Program-made: the position numbers and the translations under genes
In this document: one piece after another, positions 9,106 to 20,300 of the stretch
Numbering within the stretch: the stretch's first letter is position 1
How the letters are laid out: the number at the start of each line of letters is the position of its first letter
Assembly (NCBI RefSeq): GCF_016587355.1
Contig: NZ_BNJF01000001.1
Location: 2,554,501-2,618,500, forward strand
Origin: Ktedonospora formicarum
GTDB lineage: Bacteria; Chloroflexota; Ktedonobacteria; Ktedonobacterales; Ktedonobacteraceae
Direction: 5' to 3'
DNA: 64,000 nucleotides
The notes under the pieces: model-generated
Told to the model about the DNA's origin: nothing
Seen by the model: only the letters and a program-made list of their open reading frames with translations
The model's database searches: none

Positions 9106-9489
9106 ATGGATCGTACTGCTAGCGCTGGTTTTGAAGGCATCGCTCAGATGCTGCTTGAGCAGAAAAAGTTGATGGATGCGTTGGAAGCGGAGAATAGAGA
9201 ACTCCGTCGTCAGTTGGCAGATCTTCGCCGTGGCGTGGGAATAGCGGTCGTCATCGAGGGCAAGACGATCCAACTCGCTACTGACGCCAGCGCCTCAAAC
9301 GCACAGTCACAGGCCGCCCTACAGAGCCTACAATCGCTTCAGGGCACTCCACAGCCCGCAGCTACCCCGGGCAACTATAATCAGCCCACACGCTCTACCA
9401 ATGGTCAAAGCGGCGTTAACTTGAATGGTGAGAAGCGCGATAACAATAACAATGCTCGTAGCCCTCTCGCCGATAGCTTTGTGCTCTAA
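9106..9489 (+). CDS. Small coiled-coil protein, unknown function
   Basis: 127 residues. The ATG at 9106 sits behind a strong AGGAGG site; the longer in-frame start at 9028 does not. Residues 15-45 form a likely coiled coil (EQKKLMDALEAENRELRRQL), followed by a short beta-like stretch (GIAVVIEGKTIQL) and a Gln/Asn/Ser-rich disordered tail. It lies 83 bases after coaBC on the same strand and is followed by a terminator, so it may be co-transcribed with coaBC. No family is recognised. Confidence 0.7.
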   Translation: MDRTASAGFEGIAQMLLEQKKLMDALEAENRELRRQLADLRRGVGIAVVIEGKTIQLATDASASNAQSQAALQSLQSLQGTPQPAATPGNYNQPTRSTNGQSGVNLNGEKRDNNNNARSPLADSFVL

Positions 9490-9527
9490 GACTAGAATCA
9501 GACCACATATCATTTATCACGTCTGCT

Positions 9528-9557
9528 GGGAACCCGCTTTGGGTTCCCTTTCTTTTT
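9528..9557 (+). terminator. Intrinsic terminator
   Basis: GGGAACCC / GGGTTCCC with a short GCTTT loop, followed directly by TTTCTTTTT, 38 bases after the stop of the coiled-coil gene. Confidence 0.85.
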
Positions 9558-9697
9558 GGCTCGCGACCCCCTTTTGAGGTGGCAAACAGTCTTACGTCTT
9601 TCTTCTATAGAACAGAACACTTTGTCCCTTGCTCCACGTCGTATACTATGGCAGATCGATAGAGAGCATAGGGCCAAACAGCGAAGGAGGTCTCTTG

Positions 9698-10663
9698 ATG
9701 ATTTGCCCACGCTGCCATAGCCAGGTAGCCGATCATATCAAATTCTGTGGAACCTGTGGCGCAGACCTGCGCGCACAATCCGCTCTGGTTCATTCCAACC
9801 CTCAACAATCCCCACAGAGTTCTATTCCACCTAATCAATTTGAAGAGTACAGTAACAGCGTTTTCGGGAATGCAGTACCACGTGCAGAGCTACATAATCC
9901 CAAGGGGCCCCTTCATATCGCGGATATGACCATCTCCATAGAAGGTGAACTTGTGCCTGTTGTGGATATCATGCTAGGAAACCAACTTCCAATCTACTTC
10001 GAGCACCACATTCTGCTCTGGAAACATCCGGGTGTGCAAATTGGTTTTAAGTCAATGCAAGGGGCGGCACGCCGTTTTTTTGCTGGACTCCAAATCTTTA
10101 TCAGCGAAGCTCAGGGACCTGGAAACATCGCCTTCTCACGTGATTCCGTTGGACAAATCGTGGCCTTGCGCCTGCAACCAGAGCAGATGGTCGAGGTGCG
10201 TGAACATCAATTCCTGGTCGCGACAAGCAACGTTGATTATAACTTTACCTTTGTCCAGGGCATCTCTAATATTCTCTTCAGCCGTACAGGGCTCTTCATC
10301 GACCAATTTACAGCAATAGGTAGCGAGGGGATGCTCCTCCTACACGGCTATGGGAATGTGTTTGAAAAGATGCTTGCGCCTGGAGAAGCTCTGGATATCG
10401 AGCCAGGTGCCTGGCTTTGGAAAGACCCCTCGGTCAGGATGGAGATGACCACGGTAGCAGGCTCACAGCGTGGAGGGGGCATTCTGGGCGCGCTTGGAGG
10501 CTTTATGGCTGGTTCGTCAATTGTCCTGAACCGCTTCATCGGTCCTGGTCGCGTAGGCATCCAATCCATGACATATCATCCACCAGCCAATGAGGGAGCT
10601 CCAGAGGCAGGTGGGCAACGCAATATGGACCTCAATCTCGGAAATCTAGGTGATATCTTTTAA
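9698..10663 (+). CDS. Zinc-ribbon AIM24-family protein
   Basis: 321 residues. The start at 9698 follows GAAGGAGG; the longer frame from 9629 has no such site. Residues 1-25 form a zinc ribbon with two CxxC pairs (CPRC and CGTC). After a Pro/Gln/Asn linker, residues 90-300 resemble the AIM24 (Altered Inheritance of Mitochondria 24) beta-sandwich fold, with GNIAFSRDSVGQIVALRL, TGLFIDQFTAIGSEGMLLLH and a Gly-rich GGGILGALGGFMAG stretch. The biochemical role of bacterial AIM24 proteins is not established. The gene stands alone, flanked by terminators. Confidence 0.8.
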   Translation: MICPRCHSQVADHIKFCGTCGADLRAQSALVHSNPQQSPQSSIPPNQFEEYSNSVFGNAVPRAELHNPKGPLHIADMTISIEGELVPVVDIMLGNQLPIYFEHHILLWKHPGVQIGFKSMQGAARRFFAGLQIFISEAQGPGNIAFSRDSVGQIVALRLQPEQMVEVREHQFLVATSNVDYNFTFVQGISNILFSRTGLFIDQFTAIGSEGMLLLHGYGNVFEKMLAPGEALDIEPGAWLWKDPSVRMEMTTVAGSQRGGGILGALGGFMAGSSIVLNRFIGPGRVGIQSMTYHPPANEGAPEAGGQRNMDLNLGNLGDIF

Positions 10664-10669
10664 GGTGTA

Positions 10670-10733
10670 GTAATTCTAAAGACAGAGATTTCTCAGTACT
10701 AAAGTGCTGAGAAATCTCTGTCTTTAGAATTAC
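10670..10733. terminator. 27-bp perfect hairpin between convergent genes
   Basis: The arms 10670-10696 and 10707-10733 are perfectly complementary, with a 10-base loop. The hairpin sits between the stops of the AIM24 gene (10663) and the MEDS gene (10743), so it can terminate transcription from both sides. Confidence 0.8.
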
Positions 10734-10742
10734 TCTCTTTGG

Positions 10743-11396
10743 TCAGGCGCCACCATTATTGCTATGTTTATCGCGATTAATGCGCAGAATCTTGAGCATA
10801 TATTGCTCTGAGTTGAGGTAATAAGGATTGCGCTTGATGTATTTTCCTACGACAGAGATTGGATGCAACTTCAGCATCTCAACCACAAGGCTTGGCAGAA
10901 GCTTACTGTGGTCATAATGAATCAGTGCAATAATAGGGGCATTTTGAAAGGTAAACACAGCATCAGAAGCGGCTTCATACTTGAGTATCTGCTCTGGTGT
11001 GGCAATTTCTTTTGAGAGCCAAGTCATATCAATGGAGATGCGAACCGCTTTCCACCCCTCACGCAGAGCTTGCGCGATAAATGTCTGATGCGATGAAAGC
11101 AGGAAATAGGGGTCGAAGCGTTTTCCACCGGCGAGAAACTCTTCACGCTCCTCATAAAGCACAAGCTGCCCTGAGGCTTCCAGTTGCTCGACATCTATTT
11201 GCAATTTCTGCAACTCTTCGCGAAACTCCTGCACTTGTGCGGGTGCCGCCGCAAACATGCATTTCTCCTGAGAGAGCAAGCCCACTTTTATTAACCGAGC
11301 CGTGACACTCGGTATCTCTGTCACCTTACTATAAAGTTGGCAGATATGTGAGCCAGGGGGAATTCGCTCAGATTTGCCTTCTACACTAAGATCCAT
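10743..11396 (-). CDS. MEDS-domain sensory protein
   Basis: 217 residues. It resembles the MEDS (methanogen/methylotroph, DcmR sensory) domain: PPGSHICQLY near the N-terminus, GLLSQEKCMF, the FDPYF region, EGWKAVRISIDMTW, a YEAASDAVF stretch, ALIHYDHSKL and the closing MLKLHPISVV with NPYYL. The function is presumed ligand sensing; no output domain is attached. The ATG at 11396 is preceded by AGTGGAGG. The upstream ATG at 11408 is part of that same site and is unlikely. It is the last gene of a three-gene minus-strand operon and overlaps its upstream neighbour by 11 bases. Confidence 0.8.
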   Translation of the reverse strand: MDLSVEGKSERIPPGSHICQLYSKVTEIPSVTARLIKVGLLSQEKCMFAAAPAQVQEFREELQKLQIDVEQLEASGQLVLYEEREEFLAGGKRFDPYFLLSSHQTFIAQALREGWKAVRISIDMTWLSKEIATPEQILKYEAASDAVFTFQNAPIIALIHYDHSKLLPSLVVEMLKLHPISVVGKYIKRNPYYLNSEQYMLKILRINRDKHSNNGGA

Positions 11397-11724
11397 ACCT
11401 ACCTCCACTGGTATTATCAGCCCTGTCTTTGCTTTGCTGCCTCTTACGCACAGAACGATTGTTTGTGCTCACAGCAAAAGCAGCGGTTGCACCAAAAAGC
11501 ACCATGCCTGCTACAAGCACGATACCCAGAATAATTAGCAGTTTGCTTGTATTCGTTTTTGCCGCAAGTCCCATCAAGACGGTACACAGCAACATAGGGA
11601 TGGTAAAAAACAAGGCCCATATTGTAATCACCCTCAGTCTTTGCCGGGGCGTGAGTTGTTCATTTCCGCTATAGGGAAAGAGTATTCGACGTATGAGCGA
11701 ATAGTCCTGCGGCTGGGTCTCCAT
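11386..11724 (-). CDS. Small two-helix membrane protein
   Basis: 112 residues from the ATG at 11724 (a longer frame from 11766 would overlap the NUDIX gene). Two hydrophobic helices, at about 35-55 (ITIWALFFTIPMLLCTVLMG) and 62-85 (LLIILGIVLVAGMVLFG), are followed by a basic C-terminal tail. No known family is recognised. It begins just after the NUDIX stop and overlaps the MEDS gene start, so the three genes are probably translated together. Confidence 0.65.
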   Translation of the reverse strand: METQPQDYSLIRRILFPYSGNEQLTPRQRLRVITIWALFFTIPMLLCTVLMGLAAKTNTSKLLIILGIVLVAGMVLFGATAAFAVSTNNRSVRKRQQSKDRADNTSGGRYGS

Positions 11725-11729
11725 AACAG

Positions 11730-12251
11730 CTATTGCTGCCTCTCTTTGCGCTGATACTGCATCCAACGGGAGAGTAACTCTTCCGCCTGGTACAGAATGT
11801 GAACTTCATTTTGATAGGTCAGGCGACGACAGGCTTCGTGCAACGGGAACCACTCTACCATATCATACTCGTAATCATGAAGAGATATATCGCCGCCAAC
11901 AGCCTCCAGGAGAAAATGGCGCACCTGCTTATGATATCGCACCTGATCCCGCACAAATGAATACGAGATACTTCCAATATAAGCAATCAAGCGAGCCTCA
12001 AGCCCGGTCTCTTCTTGTACTTCACGTACGGCAACCTGTTCAACTGTTTCGCCAGGCTGGGGTGTTCCCTTAGGAAGAGCCCAGGTTCCGGCGTGACTGC
12101 GCCCGACCAGCACAACTTCCATGCTGCTAGCCTCTTCAGTGGACTCATCCTCTACAAGGCGTAGTAATCGCCGCTCAGAAGCGCCCATTGGAACCAGGCG
12201 AAACACCACGCCGCCCGCCGAATATGCTCGCATTGTGCGATATCGCTCCAT
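11730..12251 (-). CDS. NUDIX hydrolase
   Basis: 173 residues. The Nudix box is complete: GTPQPGE, then REVQEETGL (consensus Gx5Ex7REUXEEXGU), in the middle of the protein, preceded by TWALPKG. Such enzymes hydrolyse nucleoside diphosphates linked to another group; the substrate cannot be told. A stretch of about 20 residues (ERRLLRLVEDESTEEASS) lies between the first two strands. The start is uncertain: ATG 12251 or ATG 12233, the latter with GGAG upstream. First gene of the operon with the membrane and MEDS genes. Confidence 0.85.
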   Translation of the reverse strand: MERYRTMRAYSAGGVVFRLVPMGASERRLLRLVEDESTEEASSMEVVLVGRSHAGTWALPKGTPQPGETVEQVAVREVQEETGLEARLIAYIGSISYSFVRDQVRYHKQVRHFLLEAVGGDISLHDYEYDMVEWFPLHEACRRLTYQNEVHILYQAEELLSRWMQYQRKERQQ

Positions 12252-12647
12252 AGTCTGCGTGCTTCACCCCCTCTAATTTGTCATCATTGACCGCTCTGTT
12301 ACTAGAACGACTCCTCTTCACGCCACATATCTCATGAAGCAATGAACAGTCGCATAGTATCCATCAGCAAGAGGTTTAGCCACTCCAGACAGCAGTATGC
12401 CCCTATAGACCTCTCCTGGTATTTTCCTGGACAAATATCGACTATACTATACAACATTTTTTGATTGCCGCCTCACTATTAGCCCTCCTTGGCGATTCCC
12501 GTATATGCGGCAATGTGCGTTATCCATTCTCAACGATGCATAACACTTTACACATAGCAGCTATTGCTATTCGTGCATACTCGTTCCTACCCTTCAAAAT
12601 TATGTGTGAGTATAACGAATGCACCACAGTGTGTCAAGCATGTGAGA
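12252..12647. other. Intergenic region, nothing recognised
   Basis: About 400 bp between the NUDIX start and the URO-D-family stop. It must hold the NUDIX operon promoter and the end of the URO-D transcript. Open frames here are short, without ribosome-binding sites. No strong hairpin is seen. Confidence 0.4.
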
Positions 12648-13634
12648 TCAAGAGAGCGCGCGGCGCAAGGCATTAAGGCACTTAACAGAAACATCTGGAG
12701 CAACACTGTTACCTGGCGCGAGTAAGAGATGCCTTCCACCGGTCGCTTCCAGCGCATTGCCAACCTCATCTTGCACTTGGCTCGCTGTGCCGCCTCTCTG
12801 CAAAGCCACAGTACTCAACCCTCCCATGACAGCCTTACCAGAACGACGCATGCCATTACGTAGATCCGGATTACCTTTCCCCTCACTAGCCCAGTTAATA
12901 ACATGGATTGGATAGCTTGCAAGCAAATCGAAATGAATATGCTCACCACTATTATGCAATACTGTGCATTTGCTGCGACTCTTGAGAGCGTCAAGGATCT
13001 CGAGATCATACTGCTCACCAAATTCGCGATATTGATCTTCCGTTAACTGGTTCGCGCTGGCCCAACCATTGATCGCGTAATAAATGCCATGGGCCCCTTG
13101 TTCCAGGCAGGCAATAGCAAAGGTCGTGATCGTCTCAGCGATGATACGCAGAGCTGTGTGCATCGCATTACGGTCCTCACGAATAGTTTGTAGGACAGCT
13201 TCGTTACTGCCCACCAGAAGTTGGGCGACAGCAAGGGGACAGAAGACAGTTTCGACAAAGTAGGACTCAAAGCCAAGCGCATGGTTGATCAGTTGTAGCG
13301 CCAGTAGTTGCTCCCCCAATGCTCCCTGATCGGGTTCGAGTGGACGCAAACGCTTCCAGTCGGAGGAACTGCGAATAGGGGTCGCACTCAGTTTGGGAGG
13401 CAGATGCTTCTCATCAGAGGGTGTATAACGCGCCTTCCACCCCTCTACTATATAGCTCGACCGAGGAGTGACTTTTACGTAGTCCCAGTCATAGCGTGTA
13501 TAATTTTCTAATGTAGCTTCCGCTAATTCCTGGGCGCTTCCTTCGCGCTGATAATCATGGCCCCAAATACTTACAGGGACCCTATCGACAACGTCACCTC
13601 GTAGCGCGGCTTCGACACGCTCCTTTTTGTTCAT
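12648..13634 (-). CDS. Uroporphyrinogen decarboxylase (URO-D) family protein
   Basis: 328 residues from an ATG with AGAGGGGG upstream. It shows the URO-D family opening NKKERVEAALRGDVVDRVPV and later FVETVFCPLAVAQ, GAHGIYYAIN and NWASEGKGNPDLRN segments. It is clearly in the broad family that includes HemE and methylcobamide:CoM methyltransferases. The HemE-specific N-terminal sequence (RxPVWxMRQAGR) is replaced by RVPVSIWGHDY, so heme synthesis is unlikely. A methyltransferase-like or unknown role is inferred. It stands alone, with no corrinoid gene beside it. Confidence 0.8.
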   Translation of the reverse strand: MNKKERVEAALRGDVVDRVPVSIWGHDYQREGSAQELAEATLENYTRYDWDYVKVTPRSSYIVEGWKARYTPSDEKHLPPKLSATPIRSSSDWKRLRPLEPDQGALGEQLLALQLINHALGFESYFVETVFCPLAVAQLLVGSNEAVLQTIREDRNAMHTALRIIAETITTFAIACLEQGAHGIYYAINGWASANQLTEDQYREFGEQYDLEILDALKSRSKCTVLHNSGEHIHFDLLASYPIHVINWASEGKGNPDLRNGMRRSGKAVMGGLSTVALQRGGTASQVQDEVGNALEATGGRHLLLAPGNSVAPDVSVKCLNALRRALS

Positions 13635-13812
13635 CAATCCCCCTCTGCCTCTAGAGTCCACGCATGGGAAGGAAAGAGGCGTTCCTTGTGAAAGAAAACA
13701 TTTTACGTTCTCTGCGAAAACCTGAGCATACTAGTTGCATAAGTTTTCGTATAAGAGGCTTGGCTATTAGCTTGTTCCCACTTCTACACGCCATCCACTA
13801 TCCAGGCAGGCT

Positions 13813-14535
13813 CTATTGATTATCTAGTTCCTTAAAGCGATATCCAACCCCACGCTCGGTAAGTATATACCTGGGATGAGCCGGATCTTCCTCTATTTTC
13901 TGTCGCAAATAGGTGATATAGAGACGCAAATAATGAGCTTCATCGCGATACTCGCGTCCCCAGACTTTAGAGAGCAATGTTTCGTGAGTCATCAAGCGTC
14001 CAGCATTGCTCACCAGATGATAGAGCAAGCGATACTCGGTTGGGCGCAAGACGACCTTCTCGCCACGAACAGTGACTTCGCGCCGCGTAAAATCAATTGT
14101 CAGATTCTTATCGACAACAATCTCTGTTTTTCTGGCTGGGGGAGACATTAATGAGCGACGAAGCAGGGCTCTAATACGCGAGAGAAGCTCGGGCGGACTA
14201 AATGGTTTAGCAATATAGTCGTCCGCGCCCAGATCGAGACCGCGTATTTTGTCTTGTTCGCTCTGGCGAACTGTTAACATTACCACGGGAACGTTGGAGA
14301 CTTCCCGTATAGCCTTTAGCGTTTCAAAACCATCCATTTCTGGCATCATCACATCCAGTACCACCAGGTCAGGCAGATGCTCACGTAGCTGTTCCAGCGC
14401 CTCCAGGCCATTACTCGATTCAATGACACGATAATGCTCCATCTCAAGATTGAGCCTCACGAAGTCGCGAATACGCGGCTCGTCATCAACAATCAGAATA
14501 GTCATATCGCGTTGATCAAAAACTTCATGCTCCAT
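13813..14535 (-). CDS. OmpR/PhoB-type response regulator
   Basis: 240 residues. The receiver domain (1-125) has the acidic pair in LIVDDEP, the phospho-acceptor Asp in [13 protein letters not shown] and Lys in YIAKPF. The C-terminal winged-helix domain (about 140-235) has [19 protein letters not shown] and a KdpE-like [20 protein letters not shown], ending TERGVGYRF. The start ATG overlaps the kinase stop by one base (TGATG), a classic sign of translational coupling with the upstream sensor kinase. Confidence 0.92.
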   Translation of the reverse strand: MEHEVFDQRDMTILIVDDEPRIRDFVRLNLEMEHYRVIESSNGLEALEQLREHLPDLVVLDVMMPEMDGFETLKAIREVSNVPVVMLTVRQSEQDKIRGLDLGADDYIAKPFSPPELLSRIRALLRRSLMSPPARKTEIVVDKNLTIDFTRREVTVRGEKVVLRPTEYRLLYHLVSNAGRLMTHETLLSKVWGREYRDEAHYLRLYITYLRQKIEEDPAHPRYILTERGVGYRFKELDNQ

Positions 14536-16172
14536 CAAAAAACCACCATCGGTAAATGCGCCTGCTTCTCGCGTGGCAAGCTAAATGAAAACGTTGATCC
14601 CTGGCGCAGCGTACTCTCCACCCAGATACGGCCCCCATGTGCCTCCACAATCGCACGACAGATGTAGAGTCCAAGGCCCGCTCCTGGTGTGGCTTGCGCC
14701 AGGGGATCTCCAATGCGCCGGAAGCGCCTGAATATCTGCTCCTGGTCTCGCAAGGAGATCCCCATACCAGCATCGCTTACGCTCACAATGACTTCGTTGC
14801 TGGTAGCGCGTGCGGCGATGGTCACGGCGACCTGTTGGGGTGAGTATTTGATTGCGTTATCAAGTAAATTTTGCAAAACCTCCTCGATACGCTCACGATC
14901 TCCCACAACAGCTGGCAAATCAGGTGATATCTCAACACTCACACGCAATTCAGCATCCCGAGCCTGCAAACGCCGCACCACCGTCTCAATGAGGGGTTCC
15001 AGATCCAATGACGATGCCTCCATTTGTAAGCCATTGGCTTGAATACGTGAGGCATAAAGCAGGTTGGCAACCAGTTTATTCAGGCGATCCGCTTCCTCCT
15101 CAATCGCGACCAGACGTGGACGTAATGCCTGGGGTTGAAGGCGGTCCCCGGCACGCGCCAGGGTCGAAGCATAGCCTTTAATAATAGCAATAGGAGTCTG
15201 CAATTCATGTGAGATAACAGAGATAAATGTGGAACGCTGCTCCTCCTGCTCCCGCTCCCGCGTAATATCATGGATGGTAAGTATGCCATTCAACGGCTCG
15301 CCTCGCGCTGAACGAATGCAAGATGCCGTCACCCGAACCTCAACAGGCTGACCATCACGTGTAGTAAAAATCATATCGCGATTGACAACAGATTGCCCAG
15401 AAAAAGCCTGCAAGAGAGGAGAATCCTGTAAACCAAGCTCGTTCCCTCTTCGGTCGCGAGGTCGTAGCACATTGAAGTAAAATTCTCCCAGCACATCACT
15501 TTCGCGCCAGCCGATAAGCTTCTCCATCGCGGGGTTAAAGTCGATAATACGCAAAGCACTATCTACAGTCAAGAGACCCTCAATGCTATGGTGAAAGATT
15601 GAGGCCAGGCGACCCTGCTCTTTTACCAATGATTGTGCTTTCAGGGCGCAGCGTAAAGCCGCCGCCTGATGCGCAATGAACATATTCAGAGCCGCGCTCG
15701 CCTCTACGGATACATCTTCAGTACTGACATTCCCACTCATTGCCTGATGCCCATCAGCGGCTCCCTCGCGCCGCTCAAAGCAGGAGCGCTCACCCACCGT
15801 GCGTAAGAAATATAACGTTCCGACAGGACCAGCCGTATCAAAGATCGCCAGTGAGCAACATTCGAGCTCACGTGTTGGAGCATTATCGACCTGGGGTAAG
15901 ATTTGGCTCGCCCATTCAGGCTCTATAATCTCAATTACCAGGGGATGACGTGAAGTAGGTTGTAACCCCTCCTGACCACGCTGTAGTAGCTTTGCAAGCC
16001 CCTCCTGACCTAGACGATACACGACGTAATCGTTATTGCTTTGTGGATCAAAGGCTTCTGTAGCAATGACAAGAACACCAGCATCGCTGCCCAGGAGTTG
16101 AATAGCACTTCCCACCAAAATTGTTAATTGGTCATGCATGTCTTCGGACTGATATGTTTGCGACCGGGACAT
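14535..16172 (-). CDS. Sensor histidine kinase with PAS domain
   Basis: 545 residues, soluble. The N-terminal ~190 residues look GAF-like, then a PAS domain (about 200-310: [20 protein letters not shown]), HisKA with the phospho-acceptor His in [15 protein letters not shown], and HATPase_c with N box [12 protein letters not shown]1 DAGMGI and G2 GAGLGLYI. It phosphorylates the regulator encoded directly downstream. I prefer the ATG at 16172 (TGGAG about 12 bases upstream) over the GTG at 16190. With no membrane segment it should sense an intracellular signal. Confidence 0.9.
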   Translation of the reverse strand: MSRSQTYQSEDMHDQLTILVGSAIQLLGSDAGVLVIATEAFDPQSNNDYVVYRLGQEGLAKLLQRGQEGLQPTSRHPLVIEIIEPEWASQILPQVDNAPTRELECCSLAIFDTAGPVGTLYFLRTVGERSCFERREGAADGHQAMSGNVSTEDVSVEASAALNMFIAHQAAALRCALKAQSLVKEQGRLASIFHHSIEGLLTVDSALRIIDFNPAMEKLIGWRESDVLGEFYFNVLRPRDRRGNELGLQDSPLLQAFSGQSVVNRDMIFTTRDGQPVEVRVTASCIRSARGEPLNGILTIHDITREREQEEQRSTFISVISHELQTPIAIIKGYASTLARAGDRLQPQALRPRLVAIEEEADRLNKLVANLLYASRIQANGLQMEASSLDLEPLIETVVRRLQARDAELRVSVEISPDLPAVVGDRERIEEVLQNLLDNAIKYSPQQVAVTIAARATSNEVIVSVSDAGMGISLRDQEQIFRRFRRIGDPLAQATPGAGLGLYICRAIVEAHGGRIWVESTLRQGSTFSFSLPREKQAHLPMVVF

Positions 16173-16565
16173 AGAAATAATAAGCTCCACTCAACGTTTG
16201 CTTGTGCAGATTTATGCGCCGAACGGTTAGAAACCAGGAGTTTGCTAGAAGGATAGCGTTGTTGCTGTCAGTGTAGCACACCTCCAGGTAGAAAGAAAGA
16301 TGCGCTTTTTCTGCTTTGCCTCCTTGTCTTTTTCCTTTGCAGTTGCTATACTCTGTTCCGGTATTTTCTTGTCACAGACTTCTCAACGCCTACGGCGCTT
16401 CGCGAGGACTATAGGTGTGGCTCGCTCCAATATGTGGATGGCTGGCTTGCGCTCCCCTCACACCATAACCTGGAGGAGACTCACACTTCCACTTAAACGG
16501 CTATGCCATCTCACAAACTTTGGACCAAGCGAGACTACGCGCTTAGCCGAATGAAAGCAACACAT
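16173..16565. other. Divergent intergenic region (kinase / trmD)
   Basis: About 390 bp between the divergent kinase and trmD. A GGTGTG / CACACC inverted repeat (about 16412-16465) encloses a G/C-rich stretch and could form a leader stem in front of trmD. No gene seen. Confidence 0.3.
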
Positions 16566-17312
16566 ATGCATTTTGATATCTTCACGCTTTTCCCTGGCAT
16601 GTTTCAGGGTCCAATAACCGAAAGCATTTTGAAGCGCGCCCAGGAGCGCCAATTATTAAGTATCGCGCTTCACAACGTGCGTGACGCGACAACCGATAAG
16701 CACCATGTAGTAGATGATTACCCCTATGGAGGAGGCGCGGGTATGGTGATGAAGCCAGATCCCATCTTCGCCGCGATTGAAGCAGTTCATCAGGGAGGCC
16801 CCATCATCTATCTGACTCCTCAGGGACGCACCTTTAACCAGCAGATTGCGCAAGACCTGGCACAGGAGCAGAATATTACGCTACTCTGTGGTCACTACGA
16901 GGGCATTGATGAGCGTGTCATCCAACATCTGGTTACTGATGAGATCTCAATTGGCGACTATGTGCTTACCGGCGGTGAACTGGCGGCAATGATTATCGTA
17001 GACGCCGTTAGCCGTCTACTTCCTGGCGTTCTGGCCGAAGGTTCCACTACTGAAGAGTCACATACTAGTAATATGCTTGAGTACCCTCACTACACACGTC
17101 CACCAGAATTCCGTGGCTGGCGCGTGCCCGATATCCTGCTCTCGGGTCATCACGAACAAATCGCACGCTGGCGAAGAAAAGAGGCCCTAAAGAAGACGCG
17201 CCAACGTCGACCCGATCTCTTCACCAGATTAGATCTTAGTAGCAAGCAAGATCAAAAACTACTTAAGGAAATTGAAGAGGAAATGACGCGAGAAGCCACC
17301 ACAGAGGAGTAA
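16566..17312 (+). CDS. trmD: tRNA (guanine-N1)-methyltransferase
   Basis: 248 residues. It methylates G37 of tRNAs next to the anticodon using S-adenosylmethionine. Diagnostic segments are [11 protein letters not shown] at the N-terminus, [27 protein letters not shown] and [12 protein letters not shown] (the trefoil knot that binds the cofactor), then [21 protein letters not shown]. Upstream in-frame starts at 16503 and 16551 exist; the family normally begins right before FDIFTLFP. The usual neighbours rimM, rpsP and rplS are absent. It converges on ftsK with only 13 bases between the stops. Confidence 0.95.
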   Translation: MHFDIFTLFPGMFQGPITESILKRAQERQLLSIALHNVRDATTDKHHVVDDYPYGGGAGMVMKPDPIFAAIEAVHQGGPIIYLTPQGRTFNQQIAQDLAQEQNITLLCGHYEGIDERVIQHLVTDEISIGDYVLTGGELAAMIIVDAVSRLLPGVLAEGSTTEESHTSNMLEYPHYTRPPEFRGWRVPDILLSGHHEQIARWRRKEALKKTRQRRPDLFTRLDLSSKQDQKLLKEIEEEMTREATTEE

Positions 17313-17325
17313 TCCTGCATACGGC

Positions 17326-20300
17326 TTATTCCTGCTCATCTCGATAATGCGTTGAACTAGCAGAGATGTTACGCACCTCTGCCTGCCTACGCAAGAACTC
17401 GTTGCGCTCACGTTCCTCTGAGGCAATATCGTCCGCTACATCAGCAAGTGAATTCCCTTGTTCATCGGAATGATGACGATGCCCACCATGGCTCTCAAAC
17501 ACTTCACGCGCTCGCCCACCAGACTCAAACTGACCAATGATGCCCCGCTCTTCAAGCAGATCTATCAGGCGCGCCGCACGTGAGTAGCCGACGCGCAGGC
17601 GACGCTGAAGCAATGAGATTGAGGCTCGCCCATGCTCGCGCACAACCTCCTCGGCACGATCCAGCAGGTCATCATCCAGTTCATCATCAGTGCCATGATC
17701 CTCGGACTTCAATTCCCATCCCGGCTCTACTGGTTGAAGTGTGGCAGCAAGCGTGGGATCATTCTCGGACTCACTTGCCAGAGCAGTCGCCTGGTGGCGC
17801 CAATATTCAACCAGGCGCTCCGCCTCTTCGTCAGCCAGGAATGCTCCCTGAATACGCTCCGGTCTCCCCACATCAGCAGGCAGGTAGAGCATATCACCAC
17901 GCCCTAGTAGTCGTTCCGCACCACCCATATCGATAATAGTGCGTGAGTCAACCGCAGAGCTGACCATAAATGAGATACGTGTCGGGATATTGGCTTTAAT
18001 CAAACCAGTAATTACATCAACTGAGGGACGCTGAGTGGCAATCACCAGATGAATACCAGTCGCGCGCGCCAATTGAGCCAGGCGGCAGATCATAGCTTCC
18101 ACCTCATCTGGTGCGGCCATCATCAGATCCGCCAATTCGTCAATAATAATCACAATGGCTGGCAGATTGTTTAGAGAGGTATCCCCCTTAGCGAGTCGTT
18201 CACGCCGCATCTTGCGATACCCATCCAGATTCCGCACGCCCAGTTGTGAAAAGAGGCGATAGCGGCGCTCCATTTCGCTGATAGCGTTCTTGAGCAGTGG
18301 TACCACTTTCTCGACTTCAATGACTACAGGTGAAAGCAGATGAGGGACGCCCGCGTACATGTTCAGCTCAACCATCTTTGGATCGACCATCAGCAGACGC
18401 ACATCATCAGGTGTAGCCTGAGTAAGGATGCTAGCGATAATGATGTTAATCATTACCGACTTACCGGCTCCAGTCGCACCAGCGATCAGCAGGTGTGGCA
18501 TACGGGCCAGATCGCCAACTTTAACTTGCCCCGCGACGTCGCGCCCTAGGGCCACGGCGAGTTTGGATTTACCCTTTGCCGTCTGGTATTCTTTGGTCTC
18601 CAGCACTTCACGTAATGTAACCAGGCGGCTATTCTTGTTAGGGATCTCCACACCGACATAGGGGCGACCAGGCACAGGAGCCTCCATACGGATCGTTTTG
18701 GCCTCCAACACCAGTGCTAGATCATTTTGCAAGGCCATAATGCGGCTGACGCGCGTGCGCGTCTCATAGACGATATTGCCAGCGGCGTCGAGCACAGGGG
18801 TCATCTTGCCTGTTTTATCGTCTTTCTTCAGCGCAGGCTTGCCTGTAGGGCGAATACCAAAGCGAATGACAGTTGGGCCAATGCTGATATCCTCTGGACG
18901 TACCTCCGCGTTCACACGAAAGCTGTGCAACGTCTCCTGAATTAGGCGAGCCAGCTCAGCAGTATCATCGCCATACATCTGAAGCTTTGTCTCATCCATG
19001 TTATTTAGAAGTTCCGTATCTGGCAACTTCCATCTTGAGACAATATTGGGCATAGCCTGCGCGGGAACATTCTTTGCGGCCTTACCAGTTGATGAGCTTT
19101 TCTGCTCATGAGCGGGAGTAGCGGTTTGCATCTGGCGGCTTGCCAAACGTGGATTAGGCGCGAGAGGTTCCATTGAGCTGGCCGAGTTTTGTGGGTCCCG
19201 CTTCGCTCCCTTGCGACCACTGGCGCGACGAGAAGCACTCTCCTCAAAGGGTAGCTCCTGCTGGTTAGCTCCACGTACTGAGGCAGCATAGCTCCTGGCA
19301 TCAGGTGTGGGCGGGACCTTCAGATCACGACGAGGAACTAATCCAACATGTTGCCTATGCAGGTTAATATCGTTCAGTGGGTCCTCATACTCATCCAAAT
19401 TAAAATCCTGCTCAAACTCAATAGGCTCCTCCACTTCTTCGACATGTCCTGCCATTCTTTTCGCAGTCGCTACAATTCGCTCGACTTGCACACGATCATT
19501 CGGGATAGTTGGCGTCTCATCAATCTCCTCCTCCTCCTCCTCATCAATCTGTGGACCTATCTTGATGCCAGAACTGCTACCAAAACGACTGAAGCGTGGA
19601 CGTTGCCCCAGGAAAGAAGAACGCCTCTTCTTAGGGCGCTCTTCCTCCAGAAGATCATCTGAGGCTGGCTGCGGATCTGCTATCAGGCGCTGGAAGAAAC
19701 GCACCACAAATAATACGTGGCCAAAGGTAAGACGGAAGGTAAAGATAATGGCGATTACAAGCAGTCCAAATAAGCTGACATGTGCCACTACAGGCGGCCA
19801 GCCCAGGAAGGGCAAAATAAGCATATCAGCCAGTAATCCAGCCTTGCCAGCCCCGAGCAGCAAACGGCTCTCGACAAGCAGGAGCAACCAGATGGCGATA
19901 AGACCCCAGACCAGCGACCAGCGAATCAGGCGCTCATTGCGCATTCCCTCACGCAGATGAGCGATAGCGAAGACAAACAAGCCCACAGATAATGGATAAA
20001 CTGACCAGCCCAGGAGGAGGAGAAAGAATTGCCCAATATTTTTCAAAACAGGAGTCGAACTAAATACTGTAATAGAGCCAAGAAGGAGCAGCGCGAGCAA
20101 AATCAAAATAACGCTGAAGAAGCGCTGCTGTTGATGAGCTTCAAGCGCGTTCCATTTGGCCTGTAGCCACTGCACAAACTTGATATCGCCAGAGCTACTG
20201 GAAGAAGTGGAAGTCCCCGACGCACCTGAGGAGCGGCCAGATGTGCCACTCTTTTTACCGGCACTTGACACAGACTTACCGCGCCCACTTCCTGAGGAAG

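Noticed and set aside
19307..19960. A 217-codon plus-strand frame antisense to ftsK
   Set aside because: Low-complexity Ser/Arg translation of the acidic linker codons of ftsK; shadow frame.
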